Positions 16,311-25,576 of a DNA stretch of 64,000 nucleotides are shown here, in pieces; positions within the stretch are counted from its first letter, which is position 1; each line of letters begins with the position of its first letter. This DNA is from Hymenobacter caeli (GTDB lineage: Bacteria > Bacteroidota > Bacteroidia > Cytophagales > Hymenobacteraceae), in NCBI RefSeq assembly GCF_013294115.1, contig NZ_JABSNP010000001.1, positions 310,001-374,000 of the forward strand. Reading direction: 5' to 3'. A program made the translations under genes and the position numbers. The notes below the pieces were generated by a model. The model was not told the origin of the DNA and ran no database searches. It saw nothing but the letters and a program-made list of their open reading frames with translations.

Positions 16311-17846
16311 CTACTTGGTGGTAGCCGCGGCCGGCGTCAGTTGTTGCTCCCAGGCGGCGAAGCCGGGCGAGAGTTGGTCGACCCGCCGCAGCACATCCGC
16401 TGGTGCCAGCCGGGGGCCGGGAGCGAAGGGAAAGGCGGCTTTCATCTTGCCCATAAGACCGAGCTTTTCGGTGCTGTACACGGTGGCCACCCGCAGGGCA
16501 AACTGGTTCTGGTACCAACCATAATTCATGGGCGAAAGGCCGATGTAAAAGCGCTCAAAATCAGCGAGCGAGGTGTGTTCTGGTCGGGTAGCCTGCACAA
16601 ATGCCTCGCTCATGCGCTGCATGTTTTTGGCCCGCGCGGGCTCTTTTTCATCCAAGTAAGCCAGCATGAGGTAGCTGGCCAAAAACTCGTTTATCCAATG
16701 GGTAGGGGCATTTACGCCGTAGAAATACTCGTAAAGATGGCCCATCTCGTGGTAGGCAATGTCCTCAAAATAGGCCTGTACCTGCTGCTCGATGGGGCCT
16801 CCGGCGGCCTCGAGTGCCCGCATCTGCGGGGCCGTCAGGCCGCCTTTCAGGGCAGCCGCCACCTGCTGGTCAAATTCGAGGGTGGCGGGTAGCACCACTA
16901 GGCTAGGCACACTGTATGGGGTGCCGTACGGTACCTGAAACTGGCGGTTGGGCAGTTGCCAATCGGTCTGGTTTAGAACGGCCAGGTTGATGGTGGGGCT
17001 GACGTTTAGCTTGGCACTGAAGAACGCCAAGGCAGGTTCCAGCCGGGCGCGCATGGCCAGGGCCCGCGCCTCAAACCCCGGGCTGTAATACACCGTCATC
17101 TTATTAGTGGACGAGGGCAGCTTGGCCGCCACCAGCGCGGCATTGGCGCTGGTGATGCCGAGGCTGAGCATCGCCAAATCGGCTTCGCGCCCGTCTTTCA
17201 GCGCGTGCCAGATGGCGTAAGCGGCCGCAAATTTGTCGGCCGCGGCCTGCCGCTCGGCGGCCGACGAGGAGCGCAATGACAGGCTTCCGCGCAGCTGCTG
17301 GCCTTCAGCCATCAGTTGCTGGGCGCGCAGGCGCTGGGCGTCGGCTGGGGTGGCGGCGCGCACGGTTTCGAGGGTTATCTGGTAGGTGCCAGGGCTATTT
17401 TTTTCGAGCGCGCGCACGGCCACGCGGTAGCGGCCGGCGGCGGTGGCGTGCAGCCAAACGATTTCCAGGCCGTGGCTGTCGTTGGGGTTATCGACCTCGG
17501 CCAGCGGCTGGCCATCGGGCGTCAGGGCCGTCACCACCACGTCCACGCCCTGCTGGTCTACCACCACCTGCGCTACCTGCCCGGCGGCCAGTTGGAAGGC
17601 ATAGGGTTGGGCTTCGTTATTGGCCACGGTGCCTTTGACGGGCTGGCCCACCGTGAGCGGCGTGGGCGCGGGCGCGGCCGGCCGGCGCGGAGGTTCACCC
17701 CCCAAGGTACGCTCGCCCGTCAGGTAACAGGTGGTGGCCAGCAAGTTCGGCGCTTGCGGGCGGGCCGGGTGCGTGCCCAGCAGGGCCCCTGCTAAAAGCC
17801 AGGCCGCCGGGCGGCGCAGAACGGTGGGAAAGGGGCGATGTTTCAC
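16311..17846 (-). CDS. Secreted protein with PPC-like domain and HExxH motif (putative metallopeptidase)
   Basis: The product is about 511 residues from a GTG start, which gives a signal peptide with basic n-region and core AAWLLAGALLG; a TTG 39 bases upstream is the alternative. Residues about 60-165 resemble a bacterial pre-peptidase beta domain (AYAFQLAAGQVAQVVV-like, then GRYRVAVRALEKNSPGTYQI). HEMGH lies at about residues 365-369 and is followed by WINEFLASYL, whose Glu could be the third zinc ligand of a gluzincin. The catalytic call is inferred; no close named family was recognised. Confidence 0.65.
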   Translation of the reverse strand: MKHRPFPTVLRRPAAWLLAGALLGTHPARPQAPNLLATTCYLTGERTLGGEPPRRPAAPAPTPLTVGQPVKGTVANNEAQPYAFQLAAGQVAQVVVDQQGVDVVVTALTPDGQPLAEVDNPNDSHGLEIVWLHATAAGRYRVAVRALEKNSPGTYQITLETVRAATPADAQRLRAQQLMAEGQQLRGSLSLRSSSAAERQAAADKFAAAYAIWHALKDGREADLAMLSLGITSANAALVAAKLPSSTNKMTVYYSPGFEARALAMRARLEPALAFFSAKLNVSPTINLAVLNQTDWQLPNRQFQVPYGTPYSVPSLVVLPATLEFDQQVAAALKGGLTAPQMRALEAAGGPIEQQVQAYFEDIAYHEMGHLYEYFYGVNAPTHWINEFLASYLMLAYLDEKEPARAKNMQRMSEAFVQATRPEHTSLADFERFYIGLSPMNYGWYQNQFALRVATVYSTEKLGLMGKMKAAFPFAPGPRLAPADVLRRVDQLSPGFAAWEQQLTPAAATTK

Positions 17847-17944
17847 GGGGCGGGCGGAAAAGTGGGGTGAATGGGTCAAAAACAACGGGCTTTTGCTGCC
17901 TCAAAATTCCAGCCGCCGCCCCCCTGCGTTCTTGTAAAAATGCG

Positions 17945-18769
17945 TCAAAGAATAGCCGAGGCTAGGGCGTCGAGCGGGTGGGGCGCCCGCGCCCGCATGG
18001 CGGCCAGAAACTGCCGGGGCGTGAGGCCGGCCAGCGCCCGGAACTCGTGCTGAAAGTGGGCCTGGTCGTAGTAACCACTCTCCAGCGCGGCTTGGGCCAG
18101 GGCCGGGCGGCTGGCCAAGGTGCCCAGCGCCCCGTTGAAGCGCACTAGCCGCGACCAGCCCTTGGGGCTGAGGCCCACGTGCTCGGCAAAGCGCCGTTCC
18201 AGGGTGCGGCGGCCGGTGCCCAGGTGCTGCGCCAGCTGGCCCACCGGCTGCTGCCCCCCGCCGGCCCGAATGGCGGCCAGGGCCCCGGCCACGCCCGTGG
18301 GCACCGAGGTTTTGGCCGAGAGCGTGCGGTACCAGAACCGCTCGAACGCGGCTACCAGCGCGGCCGGCTGCCGGCAGTGGCGCTCCATTTCGGCGTGGAG
18401 GTGGCGGGCGCGGGCACTGCCAAATAGCGCGGCGGCATCGAACACGTGGTCCACCAAATCGCTCATGGCCGCCCCGAACAGCAGCCGGAAGGTGGCCGGC
18501 TCCACCATTACGCCCAGGGTGGCCACTTCGCCGGTGAAGTGCATGGCGAAGGGCCGCGCCGTTTGGCCGCACACCATGAGCGGGGCCAGCGCGGCGCTGC
18601 CGTTGGCCGGGCCATCGAGCCGGATGGGCGCCGCGAAGTTGAACTGCATCACCGTGTAGGTGCACGGCAGTATCGGCACCGAAACCGGGTCGGCCAGGCC
18701 CACAATGGTGTAGTAGGACTTAAAAAACGGGCGCAATCCCGGCGCTGGTTGGTGTACCTGGACATTCAT
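17945..18769 (-). CDS. AraC family transcriptional regulator
   Basis: The product is 274 residues. The N-terminal part (LRPFFKSYYTIVG, CTYTVMQFNF, GVMVEPATFRLLFG) matches the DUF6597-type sensor domain often found before AraC helices. The C-terminal 100 residues hold the two helix-turn-helix units: VGQLAQHLGTGRRTLERRF and AALESGYYDQAHFQHEFRALAGLTPRQF. It acts on DNA in the cytoplasm, probably as a single-gene sensor. No target can be assigned. Confidence 0.88.
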   Translation of the reverse strand: MNVQVHQPAPGLRPFFKSYYTIVGLADPVSVPILPCTYTVMQFNFAAPIRLDGPANGSAALAPLMVCGQTARPFAMHFTGEVATLGVMVEPATFRLLFGAAMSDLVDHVFDAAALFGSARARHLHAEMERHCRQPAALVAAFERFWYRTLSAKTSVPTGVAGALAAIRAGGGQQPVGQLAQHLGTGRRTLERRFAEHVGLSPKGWSRLVRFNGALGTLASRPALAQAALESGYYDQAHFQHEFRALAGLTPRQFLAAMRARAPHPLDALASAIL

Positions 18770-18938
18770 CTGTCCAAGATACCCATATTATTATATCTGG
18801 TTAAGTAACGAATTTATTTTCGCTGCCTCTCTCAGAACCAAGTGGTTGGCGCAAGGGCAAAGCCAATACGTTGCTGCAACCCCACTGGGAGCCCCAAAAC
18901 GGGTGCAACGCCGAACCCCGGGGCCCGGCACTGGTCCC

Positions 18939-19559
18939 CTACTTCGTTAACCCCGGGAACAGGGCCCCGATGGCGGTGGCGAAGAAGTTGACCCCGATGG
19001 CCAGCGTGATGAAGCCCATGATGCGGGCCAGGGCCGCCATGCCGGGCCGGCCCAGCAGGCGCGTGAGGCGCAACGACGACACCAGCACCACGAAGCTGGC
19101 CAGGGCCACCAGCGCGAAGCCGACCAGCGTGAAGGCCTTATCGGCGTAGCTGGGGCGGATGAGGCCGATGCAGATGGCCATCGAGCCGGGCCCCGAGAGC
19201 ATGGGCATGGCCAGCGGCGTGAAGCTGATGTCGTCCTTGAGCTTGCTTTCTTCGAGGGCGGCGGGTCCCACCCGGTCGCGGTTGGCCCCGGGCGTGAGCA
19301 GGTCGAAGGCGGCGCGCATGAGCAGAATGCCGCCTGCGATGCGCAGGTGCTGGATGTTGATGCCGAAGAAATGAAGGATGTACTGCCCGCCCAGGTAAGC
19401 CACGCTCAGGATGGCCATCATGTAGAGGCAAGCCCGCAGGGCCGTGCTGAGGCGCTCGGCGGGGCTGTCGTCGCTGGTGAGGGTGAGGAAAACCGGCATG
19501 GCCCCGAAGGGGTTGACAATCGAAAACAGGGTGGTGAACGTGGCCAGCAGAATTTCCAT
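18939..19559 (-). CDS. MarC family integral membrane protein
   Basis: The product is 206 residues with six hydrophobic segments, the MarC/UPF0056 size. Family motifs are SIVNPFGAMPVFLTLT in helix 1 and the central FTPLAMPMLSGPGSM loop. MarC proteins are inner-membrane proteins of unknown transport role; a link to multiple antibiotic resistance was withdrawn for E. coli MarC. It diverges from the EEP gene with only 69 bases between the two starts. Confidence 0.9.
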   Translation of the reverse strand: MEILLATFTTLFSIVNPFGAMPVFLTLTSDDSPAERLSTALRACLYMMAILSVAYLGGQYILHFFGINIQHLRIAGGILLMRAAFDLLTPGANRDRVGPAALEESKLKDDISFTPLAMPMLSGPGSMAICIGLIRPSYADKAFTLVGFALVALASFVVLVSSLRLTRLLGRPGMAALARIMGFITLAIGVNFFATAIGALFPGLTK

Positions 19560-19563
19560 GCCC

Positions 19564-19571
19564 CAAAGGTA
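19564..19571 (-). promoter_or_regulatory. -7 element TACCTTTG of marC
   Basis: On the minus strand TACCTTTG is followed by GGGC and the marC ATG at 19559, the same layout as at 1262-1269. The transcript would begin at or near the start codon. Confidence 0.65.
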
Positions 19572-19615
19572 GGGCCCCGGGTGAAGGCCGACCCATCCGG
19601 CCTGGGGCAGGCTTA

Positions 19616-19623
19616 TATATTTG
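19616..19623 (+). promoter_or_regulatory. -7 element TATATTTG of the EEP gene
   Basis: TATATTTG ends five bases before the ATG at 19629. With the marC box it forms a divergent pair of apparently leaderless promoters in one short intergenic region. Confidence 0.6.
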
Positions 19624-19628
19624 CCGCA

Positions 19629-20735
19629 ATGACTTTACTTCTTACCCTGGCGCAGTGGCTTGCGTGGCTGCTGGGCGCAATTGCCCTGCTGGCCACCTTG
19701 CTGCCCTTGCTGCGCCAGCGGGCTTGGTGGGTACGGATTTTTGATTTTCCGCGCCTGCAAATCGTGGCCGTGCTGGCCCTGGGCCTGCTGGGGGCCCTGG
19801 CGCTGCCCCCGCTGCCGGGGCCCTGGCAGGGGCTGTGGCTGTGGGCCCTGGGCGCAGCGGTTCTGTACCAGGGCTACCGCGTGTGGCCCTACACGCCGCT
19901 GCACCGCAAGCAGGTGGCCGACGCTGCCCGGCCGGCCGGCGACGGGGCTCACCACTTCAGCCTGCTGGTGAGCAACGTGCTGATGTACAACCGCGACGCC
20001 GCCCGCCTGCTGGGCCACATCCGCCTGCGGCAGCCCGACGTGGTGCTGGCCGTGGAAACCGACGCCTGGTGGCTGGCCCAGCTCCAAAGCGTGGCCCAAA
20101 CCCACCCGCACACCTACCACGCCCCGCTGCCCAACACCTACGGCATGCTGGTATTCTCGCGCCTGCCGCTGCGCCAGGCCGAAATTCGCTACCTGCTGGA
20201 GGCCGACGTGCCCTCGTTTCACGGGCAGGTGGTGCTGCCCAACGGGGTGCCCGTCACGCTGCACTTCCTGCACCCGCGCCCGCCGGCCCCCGGCGAGGCC
20301 AAGAGCAGCGTGCGCCGCGACGCCGAGCTGCTGGTGGTGGGCCGCGAAATCGCGCACCACAACGGCCCCACCATCGTGGCCGGCGACCTCAACGACGTGG
20401 CGTGGTCGTACACCTCGGAGCTGTTCCGGCGGCTCTCGCGGCTGCTCGACCCGCGCATCGGGCGGGGTCTGCTGCCCACCTTCCACGCCAATTCCCGGCT
20501 CTGGCGCTGGCCCCTCGACCACGTGTTTCACTCGGCCCACTTCCGCTTGCAGCACCTGGAGCGCCTCACCTACATGGGCTCCGACCACTTCCCCATCTAC
20601 ATCCGCCTCAGCTACGAGCCCGAGGGCTGGCATGAGCAGCTCGCGGAGCTGGAAACCCCCAACGCCGAGGACCGCCTGGAAGCGCGCGTGCGCATCAAAG
20701 AAGGCATGGCCGACGCGGAGGAAGGCGCGAATTAG
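19629..20735 (+). CDS. Endonuclease/exonuclease/phosphatase (EEP) family membrane protein
   Basis: The product is 368 residues. The first 80 residues hold three hydrophobic helices. The rest is an EEP fold: SNVLMYNRDAARLL, the metal-binding Glu in VLAVETDAWW, FSRLPL, the active-site GDLNDVAWS, and the terminal YMGSDHFPIYI with its Asp-His pair. Members hydrolyse phosphodiesters in nucleic acids or phospholipids. The substrate is not evident, and the domain may face the periplasm. Its stop overlaps the convergent gene's stop. Confidence 0.87.
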   Translation: MTLLLTLAQWLAWLLGAIALLATLLPLLRQRAWWVRIFDFPRLQIVAVLALGLLGALALPPLPGPWQGLWLWALGAAVLYQGYRVWPYTPLHRKQVADAARPAGDGAHHFSLLVSNVLMYNRDAARLLGHIRLRQPDVVLAVETDAWWLAQLQSVAQTHPHTYHAPLPNTYGMLVFSRLPLRQAEIRYLLEADVPSFHGQVVLPNGVPVTLHFLHPRPPAPGEAKSSVRRDAELLVVGREIAHHNGPTIVAGDLNDVAWSYTSELFRRLSRLLDPRIGRGLLPTFHANSRLWRWPLDHVFHSAHFRLQHLERLTYMGSDHFPIYIRLSYEPEGWHEQLAELETPNAEDRLEARVRIKEGMADAEEGAN

Positions 20736-21382
20736 CCCATCATAACCCGCACCGCCACCCAAAACACCACGCCGGCCGCGCCCAGCCACAGGATGCGCCG
20801 GCCGTGGGCCCGGTCGGCGGGCGCAAAGCCCGGCACCTGGCGGCCGTCGGGCAGGGTTTTGCGGTAGCGTAGCAGCGACCAGCCGATGCCCAGGCCGAAC
20901 ACGCCGCCCAGCAGGGCCAGCCCGTAGCCGGCGGCAATCCAGGCGGTGGGGCTCGGGTTGGGCGCGGCCAGGCGGGCGGTGTGCTGGGCCCGCAGGTTTT
21001 GCAGAATTTGGTCGGACACGTCCTGGCCGCGCTCGCGCAGCACTTGGGCGGCCAGGGCCACGTCGTGGCTGCTCCAGGCGTCGGGCTGGCCCAGCAGCTC
21101 CCACAGCTCCGGGGTGCTGAACTTGAAGAGGTAGTAGTCCGACGGAAAGTTGGGCAGCGCGGCCGCGGCCTGCGCTTCCTCAATGCGCCGCACCCGCGTG
21201 AAGTCTTCGGGCAGCAGGCGCACCACGAACTGCTCGGCCGACGTGGTGCCCAGCACCGCGCTGAAGCGGGCCGGCAGGTGGTCGGTTTCGTAGGCCACGC
21301 GGTGCGCGTCGAGCAGCGCCAGCAGGGGCTGGGCCGCTTCGGGCGAGCGAAATTTTTGGTAAGCAATGACGACGGAACCCAT
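20732..21382 (-). CDS. Hypothetical protein with DUF2007-like N-terminus and two C-terminal membrane helices
   Basis: The product is 216 residues. The N-terminal 75 residues (VVIAYQKFRSPEAAQPLLAL, then EQFVVRLLPEDFTRVRRIEE) look like a small ferredoxin-like signal-transducing domain of the DUF2007 kind, which is a weak match by eye. Two membrane helices lie near the C-terminus (AAGYGLALLGGVFGLGIGW and ILWLGAAGVVFWVAVRV). The stop codon overlaps that of the EEP gene by a few bases, tail to tail. The start at MGSVVIAYQKF fits the domain edge. Confidence 0.7.
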   Translation of the reverse strand: MGSVVIAYQKFRSPEAAQPLLALLDAHRVAYETDHLPARFSAVLGTTSAEQFVVRLLPEDFTRVRRIEEAQAAAALPNFPSDYYLFKFSTPELWELLGQPDAWSSHDVALAAQVLRERGQDVSDQILQNLRAQHTARLAAPNPSPTAWIAAGYGLALLGGVFGLGIGWSLLRYRKTLPDGRQVPGFAPADRAHGRRILWLGAAGVVFWVAVRVMMG

Positions 21383-21548
21383 GCGGCGGCGGAAGCAGAC
21401 GGGGCCAGCCGCAAGGGCCCGGCCACGCCGCAATTTACGCCCACCCCGTCTGGTTTGCCCCACAGCCTGTTTGCCAGGCGTCCCCACTGGTCAAACCAGC
21501 CCGGCGCCGGAGCCTTCCCCGGCAAGCAAAGCAGCACGAATCAAAGCC

Positions 21549-21586
21549 AAAAAAAAGGCCGGAAGCACAATGCCTCCGGCCTTTTC
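21549..21586 (-). terminator. Intrinsic terminator of dnaK
   Basis: On the minus strand a stem of AAGGCCGGA/TCCGGCCTT type is followed by a run of eight T. It lies about 55 bases after the dnaK stop. Confidence 0.85.
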
Positions 21587-21640
21587 AAAGCACCTAACGA
21601 ATCCGTTCTTAATCCGTTAAATCCACGGAATCTGCGGTCC

Positions 21641-23578
21641 TTATTTGCCGTCTACTTCCTCGTAGTCCACGTCGGTTACGTGGTCGGCGGCGGGCTGGCC
21701 GTTGCCGTTCTGCGGCTGGCCGTCGCCCCCGCCGGGGAAGCCCTGGCCCGCGCCGGCCCCATCGGCCCCGGCGGCGGCGTACATCTCCTGCGAGGCGGCT
21801 TGCCAGGCGGCGTTCATGGCCGTCATGGCGGCGTCAATTGCGCCGAGGTCCTTGCTTTCGTGGGCTTTCTTGAGGTCGGCGAGGGCCCCTTCTACGGCGG
21901 TTTTGTTGCCGCCGGTCAGCTTGTCGCCGTACTCTTTGAGCTGCTTTTCGGTCTGGAAAATCATCGAGTCGGCGTCGTTCACCTTCTTGATGCGCTCGGC
22001 TTCGGCCTTGTCAGCGTCGGCGTTGGTGGCGGCTTCCTGGCGCATGCGCTCGATGTCCTGGTCGGTGAGGCCGCTGCTGGCCTCGATGCGGATTTTCTGC
22101 TCCTTGCCGGTGCCCTTGTCCTTGGCGGTCACGTTCAGGATGCCGTTGGCGTCGATGTCAAACGTCACCTCAATCTGCGGCACGCTGCGCGGGGCGGGCA
22201 TGATGCCGTCGAGGTGAAACTTGCCGATGGTGCGGTTCTGGCTGGCCAGGGGCCGCTCGCCCTGCAATACGTGGATTTCAACCGAAGGCTGGTTGTCCGA
22301 AGCCGTCGAGTACGTTTCCGATTTCTTGGTCGGAATCGTGGTGTTGGCCTCAATCAACCGGTTCATCACCCCGCCCTGCACTTCAATGCCCAGCGAAAGC
22401 GGGGTCACGTCGAGCAGCAGCACATCCTTCACTTCGCCGCTCAGCACCCCGCCCTGGATGGCCGCGCCGATGGCCACCACTTCGTCGGGGTTCACGCCCT
22501 TGCTGGGCTTCTTGCCGAAGAACTTCTCCACTTCCTCCTGGATGCGGGGGATGCGGGTCGAGCCGCCCACCAAAATCACTTCGTCGATCTGCGCGGCCGA
22601 CAGGCCGGCGTCCGACAGCGCTTTTTTGCAAGGCTCCATCGAGCGGCGCACCAAGGCGTCGCTTAATTGCTCGAACTTGGCGCGGCTCAGCTTCACCACC
22701 AAGTGCTTGGGGCCCGAGGCCGTGGCGGTGATGTAGGGCAGGTTGATTTCGGTTTCGTTCGAGCTGGACAGCTCCACCTTGGCTTTCTCGGCGGCTTCTT
22801 TCAGGCGCTGGAGGGCCATGGCGTCGTTGCGCAGGTCGAGGCCTTCGTTCTCGCTCTTGAACTGGTCGGCCAGGAAGTCGATGATCACCTGGTCGAAGTC
22901 GTCGCCGCCCAAGTGGGTGTCGCCGTTGGTGCTCAGCACTTCAAACACGCCATCGCCCAGCTCGAGGATGGAAATGTCGAAGGTGCCGCCGCCGAGGTCG
23001 TACACGGCAATCTTCTGGTCTTTGTGCTTCTTATCCAGGCCGTAGGCCAGGGCGGCGGCCGTGGGCTCGTTGATGATGCGCTTCACGTCGAGGCCCGCAA
23101 TGGCCCCGGCCTCTTTCGTGGCCTGGCGCTGGGCGTCGTTAAAGTAGGCCGGCACCGTGATGACGGCTTCGGTGACGGGCTGGCCAAGGTAATCTTCGGC
23201 CGTCTGCTTCATTTTTTGCAGAATCATCGCCGAAATTTCCTGCGGCGTGTAGTTGCGGTCGCCGATTTTCACGGCCACCGTGTTATTCGAGCCGGGGGTC
23301 AAATCGTAGGCCACGTACTTGCTCTCGGCGGTTACTTCCGAGAACTGGCGGCCCATGAAGCGCTTGATGCTGGCAATGGTGTTTTTGGGGTTGGTAACGG
23401 CCTGGCGCTTGGCCGGGTCGCCCACTTTGCGCTCGCCCTTGCCGTTATCGAGGAATGCGACGATCGACGGCGTAGTGCGGCGGCCTTCGGAGTTGGGAAT
23501 GACAACGGGTTCGTTGCCTTCCATCACGGCCACGCAGGAGTTGGTGGTGCCGAGGTCGATGCCGATTATTTTGCCCAT
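21641..23578 (-). CDS. dnaK: Molecular chaperone DnaK (Hsp70)
   Basis: The product is 645 residues, full length. The ATPase domain opens with [19 protein letters not shown] and contains [15 protein letters not shown] and [13 protein letters not shown]. The substrate-binding domain has [13 protein letters not shown]. The tail is Gly/Gln/Asn-rich and ends [10 protein letters not shown], as in other bacterial DnaK. It folds and disaggregates proteins with DnaJ and GrpE, which are not in this window. The start is the ATG at MGKII; the upstream extension is not family sequence. Confidence 0.98.
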   Translation of the reverse strand: MGKIIGIDLGTTNSCVAVMEGNEPVVIPNSEGRRTTPSIVAFLDNGKGERKVGDPAKRQAVTNPKNTIASIKRFMGRQFSEVTAESKYVAYDLTPGSNNTVAVKIGDRNYTPQEISAMILQKMKQTAEDYLGQPVTEAVITVPAYFNDAQRQATKEAGAIAGLDVKRIINEPTAAALAYGLDKKHKDQKIAVYDLGGGTFDISILELGDGVFEVLSTNGDTHLGGDDFDQVIIDFLADQFKSENEGLDLRNDAMALQRLKEAAEKAKVELSSSNETEINLPYITATASGPKHLVVKLSRAKFEQLSDALVRRSMEPCKKALSDAGLSAAQIDEVILVGGSTRIPRIQEEVEKFFGKKPSKGVNPDEVVAIGAAIQGGVLSGEVKDVLLLDVTPLSLGIEVQGGVMNRLIEANTTIPTKKSETYSTASDNQPSVEIHVLQGERPLASQNRTIGKFHLDGIMPAPRSVPQIEVTFDIDANGILNVTAKDKGTGKEQKIRIEASSGLTDQDIERMRQEAATNADADKAEAERIKKVNDADSMIFQTEKQLKEYGDKLTGGNKTAVEGALADLKKAHESKDLGAIDAAMTAMNAAWQAASQEMYAAAGADGAGAGQGFPGGGDGQPQNGNGQPAADHVTDVDYEEVDGK

Positions 23579-23811
23579 GTTGGGTTGTGCTAAAATTAAG
23601 GTGGATAGTCTGTCAAGAAAAGCCGCCCGAAGGCCGCTGTCCGTCATTTACAAGCAACGTACCAGCCCCGTTGGGGTGACATTGTGTCACCGATTTGGCC
23701 CTGGTTGGCGGCTTTTCCGCCGAGGTGGCCGGGTTTACTTTGCACAAGGAAAGCTTGCCTGACAGGTGTGCAGAGAGGGCAGTTGCTGAAGATTCATTAG
23801 TAATCCGAGTA

Positions 23812-24408
23812 TTATTTCTTAGCTGGAGCAACTAAGAATGTACGGAGCATATTGTCGTCTGCTTGAAATATGGTAGGTTCTATTAGGTCACCAACTGCAA
23901 AGTCGGTCTTCAATCCGAGTGGAGCGCTACCAAGTTTATTAATTGCTTCCAGGATTTCGTTATCACTCCATAGATAATTACCCGTTATACCATAATCTTC
24001 AATGGTAGTTATTTCTAGAGTGGATTCAGAAACCATTCTGCCTTCTGCAATCAGCCATAACTTTTCTTCGTAACCAACAGCAGGCAGTCCTATTTCCATT
24101 GTACAATCAGCATCTAAATGCAATGGAAGAAAAGTGTCGAGGAAATAGGCAAGGATTTCGGAAAGGTTCTCTGATCCTCCGTCCCCTTTAAAGACACCTT
24201 TCTCGGCTGAATAGCCCACCCAATTCGTGGTTGTTCTTTCGACTATTGTGTAAGGTAATGCTGCGCTTTGTAAGCAGGTATCGTACAAATCAATTGTTAC
24301 AGTCCAGCCTGGATTGTCGATGTTAGTGATGGAAATAGTATTTTCATGTTCCCAGTCACCGTTACAATTAATTGTGTACCAGCGTTGAATTCGTTGCAAT
24401 AAGTCCAT
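23812..24408 (-). CDS. Imm53 family immunity-like protein
   Basis: The product is 198 residues. The first half fits the Imm53 pattern: LQRIQRWYTINCNGDWEHEN and ITNIDNPGWTVTIDL. The second half (YGITGNYLWSDNEILEAINK) is of unknown type, so this may be a two-part protein. Imm53 proteins are found as immunity partners of polymorphic toxins. No toxin gene lies next to it, so it is an orphan here. It is visibly AT-rich against dnaK and the hydrolase, which suggests transfer. Family call from recalled motifs. Confidence 0.7.
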   Translation of the reverse strand: MDLLQRIQRWYTINCNGDWEHENTISITNIDNPGWTVTIDLYDTCLQSAALPYTIVERTTTNWVGYSAEKGVFKGDGGSENLSEILAYFLDTFLPLHLDADCTMEIGLPAVGYEEKLWLIAEGRMVSESTLEITTIEDYGITGNYLWSDNEILEAINKLGSAPLGLKTDFAVGDLIEPTIFQADDNMLRTFLVAPAKK

Positions 24409-24447
24409 TAGCTAAAAATGATTTTGTAAATCAATGGTTTAAAAATC

Positions 24448-24595
24448 GGCGTTGGTCTAAAACGGGGTGGCCCGGCGTATTGCCCGCAGGGCTTCGTCAG
24501 ACCACTCTCACGAAAGAACAGCAGTTCCGGGGCAATCGTCAGAGTGGCCCGACGACGGAAAAAGTCGCCGGACCACCCCGTTTTAGACCACCGCC
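24448..24595. mobile_element. MITE-like element, copy A (terminal inverted repeats, no transposase)
   Basis: This 148-bp element has ~30-bp terminal inverted repeats (left GGCGTTGGTCTAAAACGG, right complement GGCGGTGGTCTAAAACGG). Its interior holds a second complementary pair around GACGAAAGAACAG. Copy B at 44466-44593 is the same element inverted; copy A has about 20 extra bases. The flanking octamers TAAAAATC and CAAAAACC agree at six of eight positions, a worn target duplication at best. It provides the 3' end of the hydrolase gene at 24539. Confidence 0.85.
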
Positions 24596-25576
24596 CAAAA
24601 ACCCCCGCACCTGCGCCTGCCACGCCGCCGGAAAGCGGTCCAGGTAGGGCTCGTGGCCGGCCCCGGCGAAGTCGTGGCGCACTTTGGGCCCGGCCAGGTT
24701 GGCGAATACGGCGTCGGTTTCGGCGCGGGTCACCAGCACGTCGGCGCTGCCCCAGAGCAGCAGGGTAGGGGTGGCCACTTGCGCCGCGTAGCGCTCGGCC
24801 GAGAGGCCGGGGCCCCAGAATCCGTTCTGCACGCCGCCCCAAAACACGAGGATGTCCACCAACGGCCCGGCCGGCACGTGCAGGGCCGCGAAGCGGTTGC
24901 GCACGGTTTGGCGCAGGCTGCCGAACGGGCATTCGAGAATATTGGCGGCGGGGCGCACCCCCAGCTCGGCCTCGGCCCGCAGCACGGCCACCGCGCCCAT
25001 GCTCACGCCGTAGAGCACCAGCGGCCCGGGGGCCCCGGGGCGGGCCCCCACCCAGCGCACGGCGGCGGCCACGTCGGCGGCCTCGCGGTGGCCCACGGTG
25101 GTGCGGGTGCCCGCCGAGCCCCCGCTGCCCGCGAAATCGACCAGCAGCACGGCGTAGCCCAGCGCCCGGAAATACGCGGCTTCGGCCGCGAGGCGCGACT
25201 TGTCGCTGGCGTAGCCGTGGAACAGGGCCACCGTGCCGCGCGGGGCGCGGGCGGGCCGGCCGTACCAGGCTTCGAGCCGGCCGTTGGGGCCCTCGAAATG
25301 AACGGTTTGGTAAGGAAACGCGGGCCCGGGGCCGTTCACGGGCCGGGGGTTGCGCACGCCCGCGAGCAGCACCCAGAGCTTCGCGGCGGGCGTGAGCTTT
25401 TCGGGCGAGGCGGTGCGGGGCCCCGCGGCAGCACTGAAGCGGGTGAGGGCCCGGGCGTGGAAAAACGCCACGGCATTCAGCAGGCCAAACGCCGCCGCGC
25501 CGGGCAGCAACAGGCGGCGGACCAGGCGCGGCGAACGGGAAACGAGCATCGACGAATCAAAAGGCTGGTTAAACAT
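24539..25576 (-). CDS. Alpha/beta hydrolase with element-derived C-terminus
   Basis: The product is 345 residues. An N-terminal membrane anchor (RRLLLPGAAAFGLLNAVAFF) precedes a hydrolase fold with VALFHGYASDK (oxyanion loop), the nucleophile elbow YGVSMGAV, an acid in LLLWGSADVLV and the base in GAGHEPYL. It is probably a membrane-tethered serine esterase or peptidase of the DUF-type BEM46 group. The final 18 residues, starting GGGLKRGGPATF, and the TGA stop are read from the MITE-like element. The native end was therefore replaced. The start could also be the ATG nine codons in. Confidence 0.82.
   Translation of the reverse strand: MFNQPFDSSMLVSRSPRLVRRLLLPGAAAFGLLNAVAFFHARALTRFSAAAGPRTASPEKLTPAAKLWVLLAGVRNPRPVNGPGPAFPYQTVHFEGPNGRLEAWYGRPARAPRGTVALFHGYASDKSRLAAEAAYFRALGYAVLLVDFAGSGGSAGTRTTVGHREAADVAAAVRWVGARPGAPGPLVLYGVSMGAVAVLRAEAELGVRPAANILECPFGSLRQTVRNRFAALHVPAGPLVDILVFWGGVQNGFWGPGLSAERYAAQVATPTLLLWGSADVLVTRAETDAVFANLAGPKVRHDFAGAGHEPYLDRFPAAWQAQVRGFLGGGLKRGGPATFSVVGPL

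Noticed and set aside
24448..24595. Element considered as an insertion sequence with its own transposase
   Set aside because: It is only 148 bases and codes for nothing that resembles a transposase.
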